Position numbers and translations under genes: made by a program. From contig CAYMGM010000003.1 of NCBI GenBank assembly GCA_964390005.1, positions 124,001 to 188,000 of the forward strand: 64,000 nt of DNA, in the 5' to 3' direction. A model generated the notes under the pieces. It was not told the DNA's origin, made no database searches, and was given only the letters and a program-made list of their open reading frames with translations. This DNA is from CAYMGM01 sp964390005. GTDB taxonomy: Bacteria; Pseudomonadota; Alphaproteobacteria; UBA9219. Shown here piece after piece: positions 57,951-64,000 of this stretch; position 1 is the first letter of the stretch; each line of letters starts with the position of its first letter.

Positions 57951-58796
57951 ATGATTCTGGATGCTTTTTTACAATCAGCGCGGCAAAGGCTGGCGCAGGC
58001 CGGGGTAGAGACGCCTGCGGTCGATGTTCGGGTGCTGGCGGCTGCTGCCTTGGGGCTTGATCGCGCCGCTTTGTTGACCCAAGGCGGGCGGGTTTTATCG
58101 GCTGAAGAAGAGGCGCGCCTCACCTTATATATAGAGAGACGCTGCGCGCGTGAGCCGGTCGCGCGGATTTTAGGCGCGCGGGCTTTTTGGGGGCATGATT
58201 TTGCCCTGAACGAAGCGACGCTTGAGCCGCGACCCGATACGGAAACGTTGGTCGAAACCGCCCTTCAGATGTTGGCCGCGCGCCGAGACGCGCCGCTGCG
58301 CGTTTTAGATCTTGGGACCGGAACAGGCGCTATCCTTTTGTCATTATTGGGCGAATGGGAAAAAGCGACTGGGCTTGGCGTGGATATTGCGCCAAGGGCC
58401 ATTGAACAGGCGCGGCAAAACGCGGCGGCCTTGGGGCTTGATGCGCGGGCAAGCTTTCAGCTGGGCGATTGGTTGGCGGGCGTGACCGGACGGTTTGATG
58501 TCATTGTCTCGAACCCGCCCTATATTCCGGCGGGCGAGATTCCTGAACTGATGCCCGAAGTTCGTTGTTACGATCCGCGCGCCGCTTTGGATGGGGGGGC
58601 TGATGGTCTGGCACCCTATCGGCATTTAGCGCCGCTTTTGCCAGATTATTTACAGCCTCAAGGTGTCGTCTTGTTCGAAGTTGGCCAAGGTCAAGCCGCA
58701 GATGTTGCCGCTTTGTTGGCGCGGGCTGGCTTAAAGCCGGGGCCGATGGTTCAAGATTTGGCCGGGATTGATCGCTGCGTGACGGCGCGAAGATAA
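57951..58796 (+). CDS. prmC: Release-factor glutamine methyltransferase
   Basis: 281 residues from ATG 57951 (GAGGTTGGGG directly upstream). Motif Asp-Leu-Gly-Thr-Gly-Thr-Gly-Ala binds SAM and Asn188-Pro-Pro-Tyr-Ile-Pro is the N5-glutamine methyltransferase signature. It methylates the Gly-Gly-Gln glutamine of release factors. The usual partner prfA is not adjacent, so it stands apart from its classic context. Nearby is a small lipoprotein upstream and a UDG-family gene downstream. Confidence 0.92.
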   Translation: MILDAFLQSARQRLAQAGVETPAVDVRVLAAAALGLDRAALLTQGGRVLSAEEEARLTLYIERRCAREPVARILGARAFWGHDFALNEATLEPRPDTETLVETALQMLAARRDAPLRVLDLGTGTGAILLSLLGEWEKATGLGVDIAPRAIEQARQNAAALGLDARASFQLGDWLAGVTGRFDVIVSNPPYIPAGEIPELMPEVRCYDPRAALDGGADGLAPYRHLAPLLPDYLQPQGVVLFEVGQGQAADVAALLARAGLKPGPMVQDLAGIDRCVTARR

Positions 58797-58856
58797 GGCT
58801 CTGGTGCGGGCTTTTACGTGCTTGCGCTCGGGCGATTCCGGCCCCATAACAAAGGC

Positions 58857-59714
58857 ATGGCTGAGACCCCTTCTTCTCCTCTTTTATCGTCCGATCCGGC
58901 AGCTTTGCTGGCGATGCTGGCTTGGCAGATGGAGGCGGGGGCCGACGAAGCTGTTGGCGAGGTGCCGACCCTGACGCACTGGGGGGAGGCTGAACGCGCC
59001 GAAAACGAAAAGGCGCTCGGGATAGGCGCTTTTGCCCCGCCGCCCGCCAAGAAGAATGAAAATCATTTAAAACCAATATCTTATAAGGCGGATGCGCCAG
59101 CGGCCTTGCCGCCCTTGACGGGTGATCGCTTGGCTGATCTGGCCGCCTTACGTGCCGCCATCGAAGCCTTTGAAGGCTGCGGGCTTAAAGAGACGGCCAT
59201 GCACACGGTTTTTGCCGATGGCAACCCTGAAGCGCAGGTCATGCTGATTGGCGAAGCGCCGGGGGCCGACGAAGACCGGATCGGGCGTCCGTTCGTCGGT
59301 GAAAGCGGGCAACTGCTGGACCGGATGTTCAGTGCTATCGGCATGACGCGCGCGCAGGATTTTTATATCGCCAATGTTTTGTTCTGGCGGCCTCCCGGCA
59401 ATCGCACACCAACCGATGCCGAGCTGGCAGCCTGTCTGCCGTTTGTCGAGCGGCACATCGAAATCATGGCCCCGCGTTTGATCGTCCCGCTGGGGGGCGT
59501 CGCGGCCAAAACATTGCTGCGGACCGCCACCGGGATCATGCGTTTGCGCGGGCGCATGACAGGTTATGTTCGCGGTGAAGGGCAAAGCGAAGCGGCTGGG
59601 GCGATCCCTTGCTTGCCGTTTTTCCACCCGGCCTTTCTGTTGCGCCAGCCCGCCTCGAAAAGGCAGGCTTGGACCGATTTACTGCTTTTAAGCGAAAAAG
59701 TTAATAAAACGTAA
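58857..59714 (+). CDS. Uracil-DNA glycosylase superfamily protein lacking most cluster cysteines
   Basis: ATG 58857 (AAAGGC upstream) gives 285 residues. The core motifs Gly-Glu-Ala-Pro-Gly-Ala-Asp-Glu-Asp, Arg-Pro-Pro-Gly-Asn-Arg-Thr-Pro-Thr and His-Pro-Ala-Phe-Leu-Leu-Arg are those of family 4 UDG and SPO1 polymerase-like proteins. The first Cys of the Cys-x-x-Cys pair is Phe105 (only Cys108 remains), and the Cys before Arg-Pro-Pro is Trp178. Of the four Fe-S ligands only two remain (Cys108, Cys193), so the 4Fe-4S cluster probably cannot form. The roughly 85-residue N-terminal region is not recognised. Activity on uracil is uncertain. Confidence 0.8.
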   Translation: MAETPSSPLLSSDPAALLAMLAWQMEAGADEAVGEVPTLTHWGEAERAENEKALGIGAFAPPPAKKNENHLKPISYKADAPAALPPLTGDRLADLAALRAAIEAFEGCGLKETAMHTVFADGNPEAQVMLIGEAPGADEDRIGRPFVGESGQLLDRMFSAIGMTRAQDFYIANVLFWRPPGNRTPTDAELAACLPFVERHIEIMAPRLIVPLGGVAAKTLLRTATGIMRLRGRMTGYVRGEGQSEAAGAIPCLPFFHPAFLLRQPASKRQAWTDLLLLSEKVNKT

Positions 59715-59715
59715 G

Positions 59716-59732
59716 TCTATGTAAAACATAGA
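59716..59732. other. Small hairpin between the UDG-family gene and slt
   Basis: A 6-base stem TCTATG/CATAGA around TAAAA. It overlaps the end of the previous gene region and has no T tract. Possibly structural noise. Confidence 0.2.
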
Positions 59733-59807
59733 TTAAATCAAAATACCCACAGGATGAAAACGTTTTTACTTGCTATCCCCCCAACAAAGGGCTAGTAGGG
59801 CGGCCTC

Positions 59808-61826
59808 ATGTTGAAACAACAGATGCGGTCGCGAAGCCTTGTCACTGCGGCAAAACTAGCCGGTGTGGTTGTTGTAAGTTGTAGCTTCGCCCTAACGACT
59901 TATCTTATCGCCAATAATACTTCGTCTTTATCGAAGACGGAGACGACTGTACTTGTGTCTGAAGCAAAAGTGCCTGTCGTTTCTGATGGGGTTCAAGTCA
60001 CCGTTCCGCAAAAGGTCCATGTCGTGATGGCCGAAGCGCCAACACGTTTCGACAAGGCAATTGACGTTTTGGCGGCGACGGATGCGCATTTGTATCGGCA
60101 AGCTTTCGCGGCGCAAAAAGCGGGCGATTGGGTGCGTGCCGATGCGGCGATGGCCGCTTTGGGTGATCGTCGTCTTGTTCCCGCCTTGTTGGCCGATCGT
60201 TATGAACACCTGGGCGCGACGCCTGCTGAGCTGGCCGCTTGGTTGTCCGACAACGCCGACTGGGCCGAAGCCGAGACCCTTCATGATCTGGCGCGCCGCA
60301 CGCTGAAGACAGTTTCCAAGAAAGAAACGGGCGCAACGCCTGTCGTTTTGAAAGAGCCCACCACTCCCGATACGTGGACCGGGGGCGCGGTGATGGATAG
60401 CGCCGCCGATTTCCGCGTGGATTTAAAGGCTGCCGCCGCCGGTGATACAGGTATGGCGCGTTTGGCGCAGGCCATCGGGCGTTCGCTGCGCCGGGGCGAT
60501 CCGCAGAAAGCCGCCGCTCTTTTGATCAAAGCGCAGGGTGAGCGAACGCTGGCCGGGACTTTTGCCGCCGATGCCGAAGCCGCCATTGCGTCCGGTTTCT
60601 TCTATCAGGGTGAGCGGGACAAGGCTTTGGCCTTGTCACAAGCCGCCGCAGGGGCTCAGCAGCCGGTTGGGCTTTGGATCCGCGGCCTGATCGCTTGGGA
60701 AAAAGACGATTTGCCAACAGCCGTTTCGGCTTTTGGGCGCTTGGCCGAGCATCCGGCCCTATCGCCTGCGTCACGCGCGGCGGCTCAGTTTTGGGCTTGG
60801 CGCGCGATGAACCGCAGCGGCGATGTCCGGGGCGGGCGTCAAATGTTGGAGGCCGCCGCCCGGCAAACGGGCAGTTTTTACGGAATCTTGGCCGCGACGA
60901 AGCTGGGCCGTCACCCGATTACGCAGGCGACCAACCCCAATACGATGCCCCGCTGGGATCGTGAACATCGGGCTGTTTTGGTGGGCTCGGCGGCTGGCTG
61001 GCGCGCTTTGGCGTTGGTGCAGGTGGGCGAAGTTGCCCGCGCCGAAGAAGAATTGCGTCACCTGAACCCTCAAGGCAAAGGCGATTTGCAGCAAGCCATG
61101 GTGGCCTTGGCCAGTTTTGTGCCGATGCCTTCGCTGGTTATTCAATTGGCGAGCCTGACGGGCTCGGGCGATGTGACGGCGTTTGATGACGTTTCCTATC
61201 CGTTGCCGCCTTGGAAGCCGCGTCACGGCTTTACGATTGACCGGGCGCTGGTTTATGCGTTGATCCGCCATGAATCTCAATTTGATCCGAAGGCTGTGAG
61301 TGCGCAGGGCGCGCGGGGCTTGATGCAGATTTTGCCGTCGACGGCGCGCGCCGTGGCGGAAGGGAATGTGTCCGGGACTTTGGAAAAAGTGGCCTTTAAC
61401 GTCGATGACGCGCGGCTTTTGGATCCGGCAACCAACCTTTCTTTGGGCCAGCGCTATGTCCGCCATTTGGCTGAACAGCCTGTGATCGGCGATAATCTTA
61501 TGTTGCTTCTTGCCGCCTATAATGGCGGGCCTTCCAAGCTTTCGCGCTGGGTTGCCGATACCAAGGCGCGGTTGCACACGGCGCAGGCCAATGATCCTTT
61601 GCTGTTCCTTGAAAGCATTCCTTTGCGCGAAACGCGCGGCTATATCACGCGCGTCATGACGCATTACTGGGCTTATTCGGCGCGTTTGGGCAAGCCTTTA
61701 ACCTCACTGCGCCAGTTGACGGCAGGCGAATGGCCGCGCTTTGACCTGTCGGACACGCCTGTCCGCCGCGAAGAAGCCGATGCCGCCGATCCGTTACAAG
61801 TTGCGGCGCTCGACGCGATCCGCTAA
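59808..61826 (+). CDS. slt: Soluble lytic murein transglycosylase (Slt-like)
   Basis: 672 residues with an N-terminal signal anchor (Leu-Ala-Gly-Val-Val-Val-Val-Ser-Cys). The first two-thirds are alpha-superhelical, with TPR-like helices (for example Ala-Ala-Gln-Phe-Trp-Ala-Trp-Arg-Ala), as in Slt70. The C-terminal SLT domain has Glu489 in Arg-His-Glu-Ser-Gln-Phe-Asp-Pro and Gly-Leu-Met-Gln-Ile-Leu-Pro-Ser-Thr-Ala, then Tyr-Asn-Gly-Gly-Pro. It cleaves peptidoglycan glycosidic bonds in the periplasm. A separate gene 10 bases downstream encodes a metallophosphoesterase, so co-transcription is possible. Confidence 0.92.
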   Translation: MLKQQMRSRSLVTAAKLAGVVVVSCSFALTTYLIANNTSSLSKTETTVLVSEAKVPVVSDGVQVTVPQKVHVVMAEAPTRFDKAIDVLAATDAHLYRQAFAAQKAGDWVRADAAMAALGDRRLVPALLADRYEHLGATPAELAAWLSDNADWAEAETLHDLARRTLKTVSKKETGATPVVLKEPTTPDTWTGGAVMDSAADFRVDLKAAAAGDTGMARLAQAIGRSLRRGDPQKAAALLIKAQGERTLAGTFAADAEAAIASGFFYQGERDKALALSQAAAGAQQPVGLWIRGLIAWEKDDLPTAVSAFGRLAEHPALSPASRAAAQFWAWRAMNRSGDVRGGRQMLEAAARQTGSFYGILAATKLGRHPITQATNPNTMPRWDREHRAVLVGSAAGWRALALVQVGEVARAEEELRHLNPQGKGDLQQAMVALASFVPMPSLVIQLASLTGSGDVTAFDDVSYPLPPWKPRHGFTIDRALVYALIRHESQFDPKAVSAQGARGLMQILPSTARAVAEGNVSGTLEKVAFNVDDARLLDPATNLSLGQRYVRHLAEQPVIGDNLMLLLAAYNGGPSKLSRWVADTKARLHTAQANDPLLFLESIPLRETRGYITRVMTHYWAYSARLGKPLTSLRQLTAGEWPRFDLSDTPVRREEADAADPLQVAALDAIR

Positions 61827-61836
61827 GTTAGGCTTT

Positions 61837-62643
61837 ATGCGTATTCTTTTCCTAGGCGATATCGTCGGGCGCAGCGGGCGTGACGGCGTGATGGCCGCTT
61901 TACCCGCTTTGCGGGCTGACCTTTCCCCCGATGTTGTGATTGTGAACGGCGAAAACGCCGCGTCGGGCCACGGCATTACGCTGAAAATCGCTGCCGAGCT
62001 GTTTGAGGCGGGCGTCGATTGTTTGACCAGCGGAAACCATATTTTCCGCCAGCGCGAGCTGATTGGCGGGATCAACCAAGAGCCGCGTTTGCTGCGTCCG
62101 CTGAACTTTCCCAAAAAAACGCCGGGGCGCGGCTTTTTCCTTCATAGCTTGCCCGATGGCCGGAAGATCTTAATCGTCAATGTCATGGGGCAATCCTTTA
62201 TCGAGCCCATTTTGGACAATCCCTTTGCCGCGCTGGACGATCTGCTGGCGGCCTATCCGCTGGGGCAGACGGTTCAAGCTATTTTTGTCGATTTCCATGC
62301 CGAAGCGACAGCCGAGAAAGTTGCCTTTGGCCGCGTCTTTGATGGCCGGGTCTCGGCGGTTATCGGCACGCATACCCATGTTCCGACGGCTGATGAGCAT
62401 CTTTTGACGCGCGGGACGGCCTATCAAACCGATGCGGGCATGTGCGGCGATTATGACGGCGTGCTGGGGATCGAAGAAGATCAGCCGATTTTCCGTTTTG
62501 TACGGCGTATGCCGTCCGACCGCTTTGTCGCGGCCAAAGGCCCCGCCACCGTTTCCGGTTGTTTGATTGAAACGGACGATAAAACGGGCCTCGCGCGGCG
62601 CATTGTGCGGGTTCAGCGCGGCGGAATCTTAACGCGCGCCTAA
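61837..62643 (+). CDS. YmdB-family metallophosphoesterase (TIGR00282)
   Basis: ATG 61837 gives 268 residues; the upstream open frame overlaps slt and is rejected. Metal motifs Leu-Phe-Leu-Gly-Asp-Ile-Val-Gly, Val-Asn-Gly-Glu-Asn, Thr-Ser-Gly-Asn-His-Ile and Gly-Thr-His-Thr-His-Val-Pro-Thr-Ala-Asp are intact. The family (YmdB in Bacillus) acts on cyclic nucleotides; its role in Alphaproteobacteria is not settled. Its stop overlaps the stop of the convergent phosphatase gene by four bases. Length is typical for the family (about 260-270). Confidence 0.9.
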   Translation: MRILFLGDIVGRSGRDGVMAALPALRADLSPDVVIVNGENAASGHGITLKIAAELFEAGVDCLTSGNHIFRQRELIGGINQEPRLLRPLNFPKKTPGRGFFLHSLPDGRKILIVNVMGQSFIEPILDNPFAALDDLLAAYPLGQTVQAIFVDFHAEATAEKVAFGRVFDGRVSAVIGTHTHVPTADEHLLTRGTAYQTDAGMCGDYDGVLGIEEDQPIFRFVRRMPSDRFVAAKGPATVSGCLIETDDKTGLARRIVRVQRGGILTRA

Positions 62644-63374
62644 GTTGAAAGAAGCTCGCGCAGCGTATCCTGTAAGACAAGGCAGCTCAGATGGCCGGTG
62701 GCATAGGCCCCCGTATCAATGCCGATGCGGTTTCGTTTGACCGTGACTTTGGGGGTGATCGTGTGGCCATGGACGATGACTTTGCCAAAATCGTCGGTTG
62801 CCGTCAAAAAGACTTGGCGAATCCACATTTGATCTTCCGGTTTTTGCCTTTCAAGCGGCACACCAGGGCGCACGCCCGCATGGACAAAATAGTAATCGCC
62901 GCGCACGGCGGCTAGCTCCAGGTTATCCAAAAACACTTTATGATCCGGCGGCATTTTTTCCAAAAGCTCGGTCCGTACATCGTCGGGGTTTTCCGAGGCG
63001 CCTGCGCGGAAGGGGTTAACGCCATAACTAGCCAGCGTGGCCGAGCCGCCAAGCAGCATCCAGCCCTGTAAAAGCTCTGATTCGCCGTCAAGGAAGCGGC
63101 GGAAGGATTCGTCATGATTGCCGCACAGGAACGTCAGCGCAAAATCGGGCGGTAATTGGGTCAAAAGAAAGTCGATAACGCCCTTGGTGTTGACCCCGCG
63201 ATCGACGTAATCGCCAAGAAAAATAAGCTCTTTTTTGCGGTGAGGATAGCGGGCTGCATCCTTTTCGATGCCGCCGCACAGACGCGCCAAAAGGTCGAGG
63301 CGTCCATGAATGTCGCCGATGATATAAAGGCGCCATTCGGGCGGCGCAGAAGGAATGTCGGGCAGGGTAACCAT
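62640..63374 (-). CDS. PPP-type serine/threonine phosphatase-like metallophosphoesterase
   Basis: ATG 63374 gives 244 residues. The longer frame to 63818 crosses another gene in antisense and lacks a ribosome site. Motifs Gly-Asp-Ile-His-Gly, Leu-Gly-Asp-Tyr-Val-Asp-Arg-Gly, and Cys-Gly-Asn-His-Asp define the PPP/ApaH superfamily, with His ligands in Val-His-Ala-Gly-Val-Arg-Pro-Gly and His-Gly-His-Thr. The typical bacterial relatives (PrpA/PrpB-like) dephosphorylate Ser/Thr, some also Tyr. No cognate kinase is visible in this window. ApaH-type (Ap4A hydrolase) function cannot be excluded. Confidence 0.88.
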   Translation of the reverse strand: MVTLPDIPSAPPEWRLYIIGDIHGRLDLLARLCGGIEKDAARYPHRKKELIFLGDYVDRGVNTKGVIDFLLTQLPPDFALTFLCGNHDESFRRFLDGESELLQGWMLLGGSATLASYGVNPFRAGASENPDDVRTELLEKMPPDHKVFLDNLELAAVRGDYYFVHAGVRPGVPLERQKPEDQMWIRQVFLTATDDFGKVIVHGHTITPKVTVKRNRIGIDTGAYATGHLSCLVLQDTLRELLST

Positions 63375-63506
63375 GGCCGCGAGAATGCCCGCCTTCCGGC
63401 TTGAAAACAAGGGTAAGCAGCGGGCAAAAGACGAAAAAACTTTTGTTGTCTTTTTTTTGTTTCTGTCGCATAGCCTGATAAGATCGTTTTTTATCAGGAG
63501 CGTTTT

Positions 63507-63779
63507 ATGATCGCTTTCGCCGATGCTTTGGGAATTTTGGGGGTTGTGATCCAATTGAGCGCTTATGCGCGCGTTCAATGGCGGCGCGATTTTGCCAAAA
63601 CGATGCTGTTTTCGTTTTGCAATGCCTTGGGGACCTTCCTTTTGGTCATCTCGCTTTACTATAAATGGAACTTGGCCTCGTTTATCGGCAACATGGTTTG
63701 GTTCCTTCTCAGCGTTTACGGCATGTGGCGCTGCGCCAAATACAATCGGCGCGAAGCGGCGTCGATCAAAACGATGTAA
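63507..63779 (+). CDS. Small CBU_0592-like membrane protein
   Basis: 90 residues with CAGGAG before ATG 63507. Three hydrophobic segments (Ala-Leu-Gly-Ile-Leu-Gly-Val-Val-Ile near 8-22, Phe-Leu-Leu-Val-Ile-Ser-Leu about 44-52, Met-Val-Trp-Phe-Leu-Leu-Ser-Val-Tyr near 63-71). The end Tyr-Gly-Met-Trp-Arg-Cys-Ala-Lys-Tyr resembles the CBU_0592-like domain, a small uncharacterised membrane family. It lies on its own between a divergent phosphatase and a terminator. Confidence 0.72.
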   Translation: MIAFADALGILGVVIQLSAYARVQWRRDFAKTMLFSFCNALGTFLLVISLYYKWNLASFIGNMVWFLLSVYGMWRCAKYNRREAASIKTM

Positions 63780-63781
63780 AA

Positions 63782-63809
63782 AAGCGCGCCTTTGTTGAAA
63801 GGCGCGCTT
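63782..63809 (-). terminator. Terminator for the gene entering from the right edge
   Basis: A perfect 12-base stem (63782-63793 with 63798-63809) around GTTG. Read on the minus strand it ends in a T run (TTTTTTA at 63783-63777), so it is a rho-independent terminator for the minus-strand gene at 63829 onward. It may also help stop the + strand gene, less clearly. Confidence 0.8.
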
Positions 63810-63828
63810 AAAAGGCATTTAACTTCGA

Positions 63829-64000
63829 CTAGGCAGCCAACAAACCATAGGCATACCAGCGCGTCATTTGGCCTTCGATCACGTCGGTGATCATCTTGCG
63901 CATGCCGTCGGCTGTCATATCGACGCCTTGGAAAATGACGGGCGACATGTCGGGATCGCTGGAAAGGCGTAAAAGCTCGGGCATCAGCGCGTTAAGCGAT
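63829..64000 (-). CDS. C-terminal end of an unidentified protein, truncated by the window
   Basis: The minus strand is open from the edge to a TAG at 63829-63831, giving the last 56 residues. They are helical and Met-rich (Leu-Met-Pro-Glu-Leu-Leu-Arg-Leu, Asp-Met-Thr-Ala-Asp-Gly-Met-Arg-Lys-Met-Ile), ending Trp-Tyr-Ala-Tyr-Gly-Leu-Leu-Ala-Ala. I recognise no family from this piece. The strong terminator beyond the stop supports it as a real gene end. Confidence 0.6.
   Translation of the reverse strand, partial: SLNALMPELLRLSSDPDMSPVIFQGVDMTADGMRKMITDVIEGQMTRWYAYGLLAA

Noticed and set aside
63375..63818. N-terminal extension of the PPP phosphatase
   Set aside because: It runs antisense through the small membrane protein at 63507, and the family motif Gly-Asp-Ile-His-Gly is near the start of the 244-residue form.

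Overview
The window is 64 kb of an alphaproteobacterial chromosome, probably Rhodospirillales-like. The evidence is gene content: a DUF2336 protein, a DUF3035 lipoprotein beside lspA, a Caulobacter-type flp-cpa/tad pilus locus, RapZ, a ribF-surA-rsmA-ileS-lspA neighbourhood, and the rpmH-rnpA-yidD-yidC-engB cluster. Base composition is moderately GC-rich by eye. Two stretches depart from it: an AT-rich patch at about 1.2-2.06 kb, and several patches inside the giant gene at 13.1-15.8 kb. A run of 100 N inside a perfect 103-bp tandem repeat (23.1-23.4 kb) shows this is an assembly with an unresolved repeat. I found no rRNA, tRNA or CRISPR array.

Layout. 1-4 kb: the end of one autotransporter, an AT-rich patch with two small orphan membrane proteins and a possible integrase fragment, then an unusual secreted tyrosine-phosphatase/autotransporter fusion. 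4-8.6 kb: housekeeping genes (tpx, purN, an SDR oxidoreductase, apt) and a DUF2336 protein. 8.9-16.4 kb: one giant gene of about 2,490 codons. It has a pseudopilin-like N-terminus, arrays of tail-fibre-like repeats, an S74 intramolecular-chaperone domain with the Ser/Lys dyad intact, and a C-terminal membrane segment. 16.4-23.1 kb: sirtuin, rapZ, ribF, a sigma-54-type AAA+ protein, surA, rsmA. 23.1-23.7 kb: repeat-rich intergenic region with the gap. 23.7-36.4 kb: ileS-lspA-DUF3035 lipoprotein-two M16 peptidases, pgi, GNAT proteins, an aspartoacylase-family protein, a LysR regulator and a PEBP-family protein.

36.5-45.3 kb is a compact Tad pilus operon: flp, cpaA, cpaB, cpaC, a short cpaD, cpaE, cpaF, tadB, tadC. 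No tadD/E/F/G follows. 45.3-50.2 kb holds a DUF2892 protein and a BigR/SqrR-like ArsR repressor with a conserved-spacing cysteine pair. These are divergent from an RND efflux pair, with an operator-like inverted repeat in the shared promoter region. 50.3-54 kb: a chemoreceptor, a secreted HExxH protein and a Tat-exported amidase. 54-64 kb: rpmH-rnpA-yidD-yidC-engB, a small lipoprotein, prmC, a UDG-family protein, a lytic transglycosylase, two metallophosphoesterases, a small membrane protein and the end of an unidentified gene.

Surface biology stands out: two autotransporters, a Tad pilus, a giant fibre, a chemoreceptor and several envelope enzymes. The most unusual items are the phosphatase-autotransporter fusion, the giant pseudopilin/S74 fibre, and the putative persulfide-sensing control of the RND pump. 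All functional statements come from reading motifs by eye; no database search was run.
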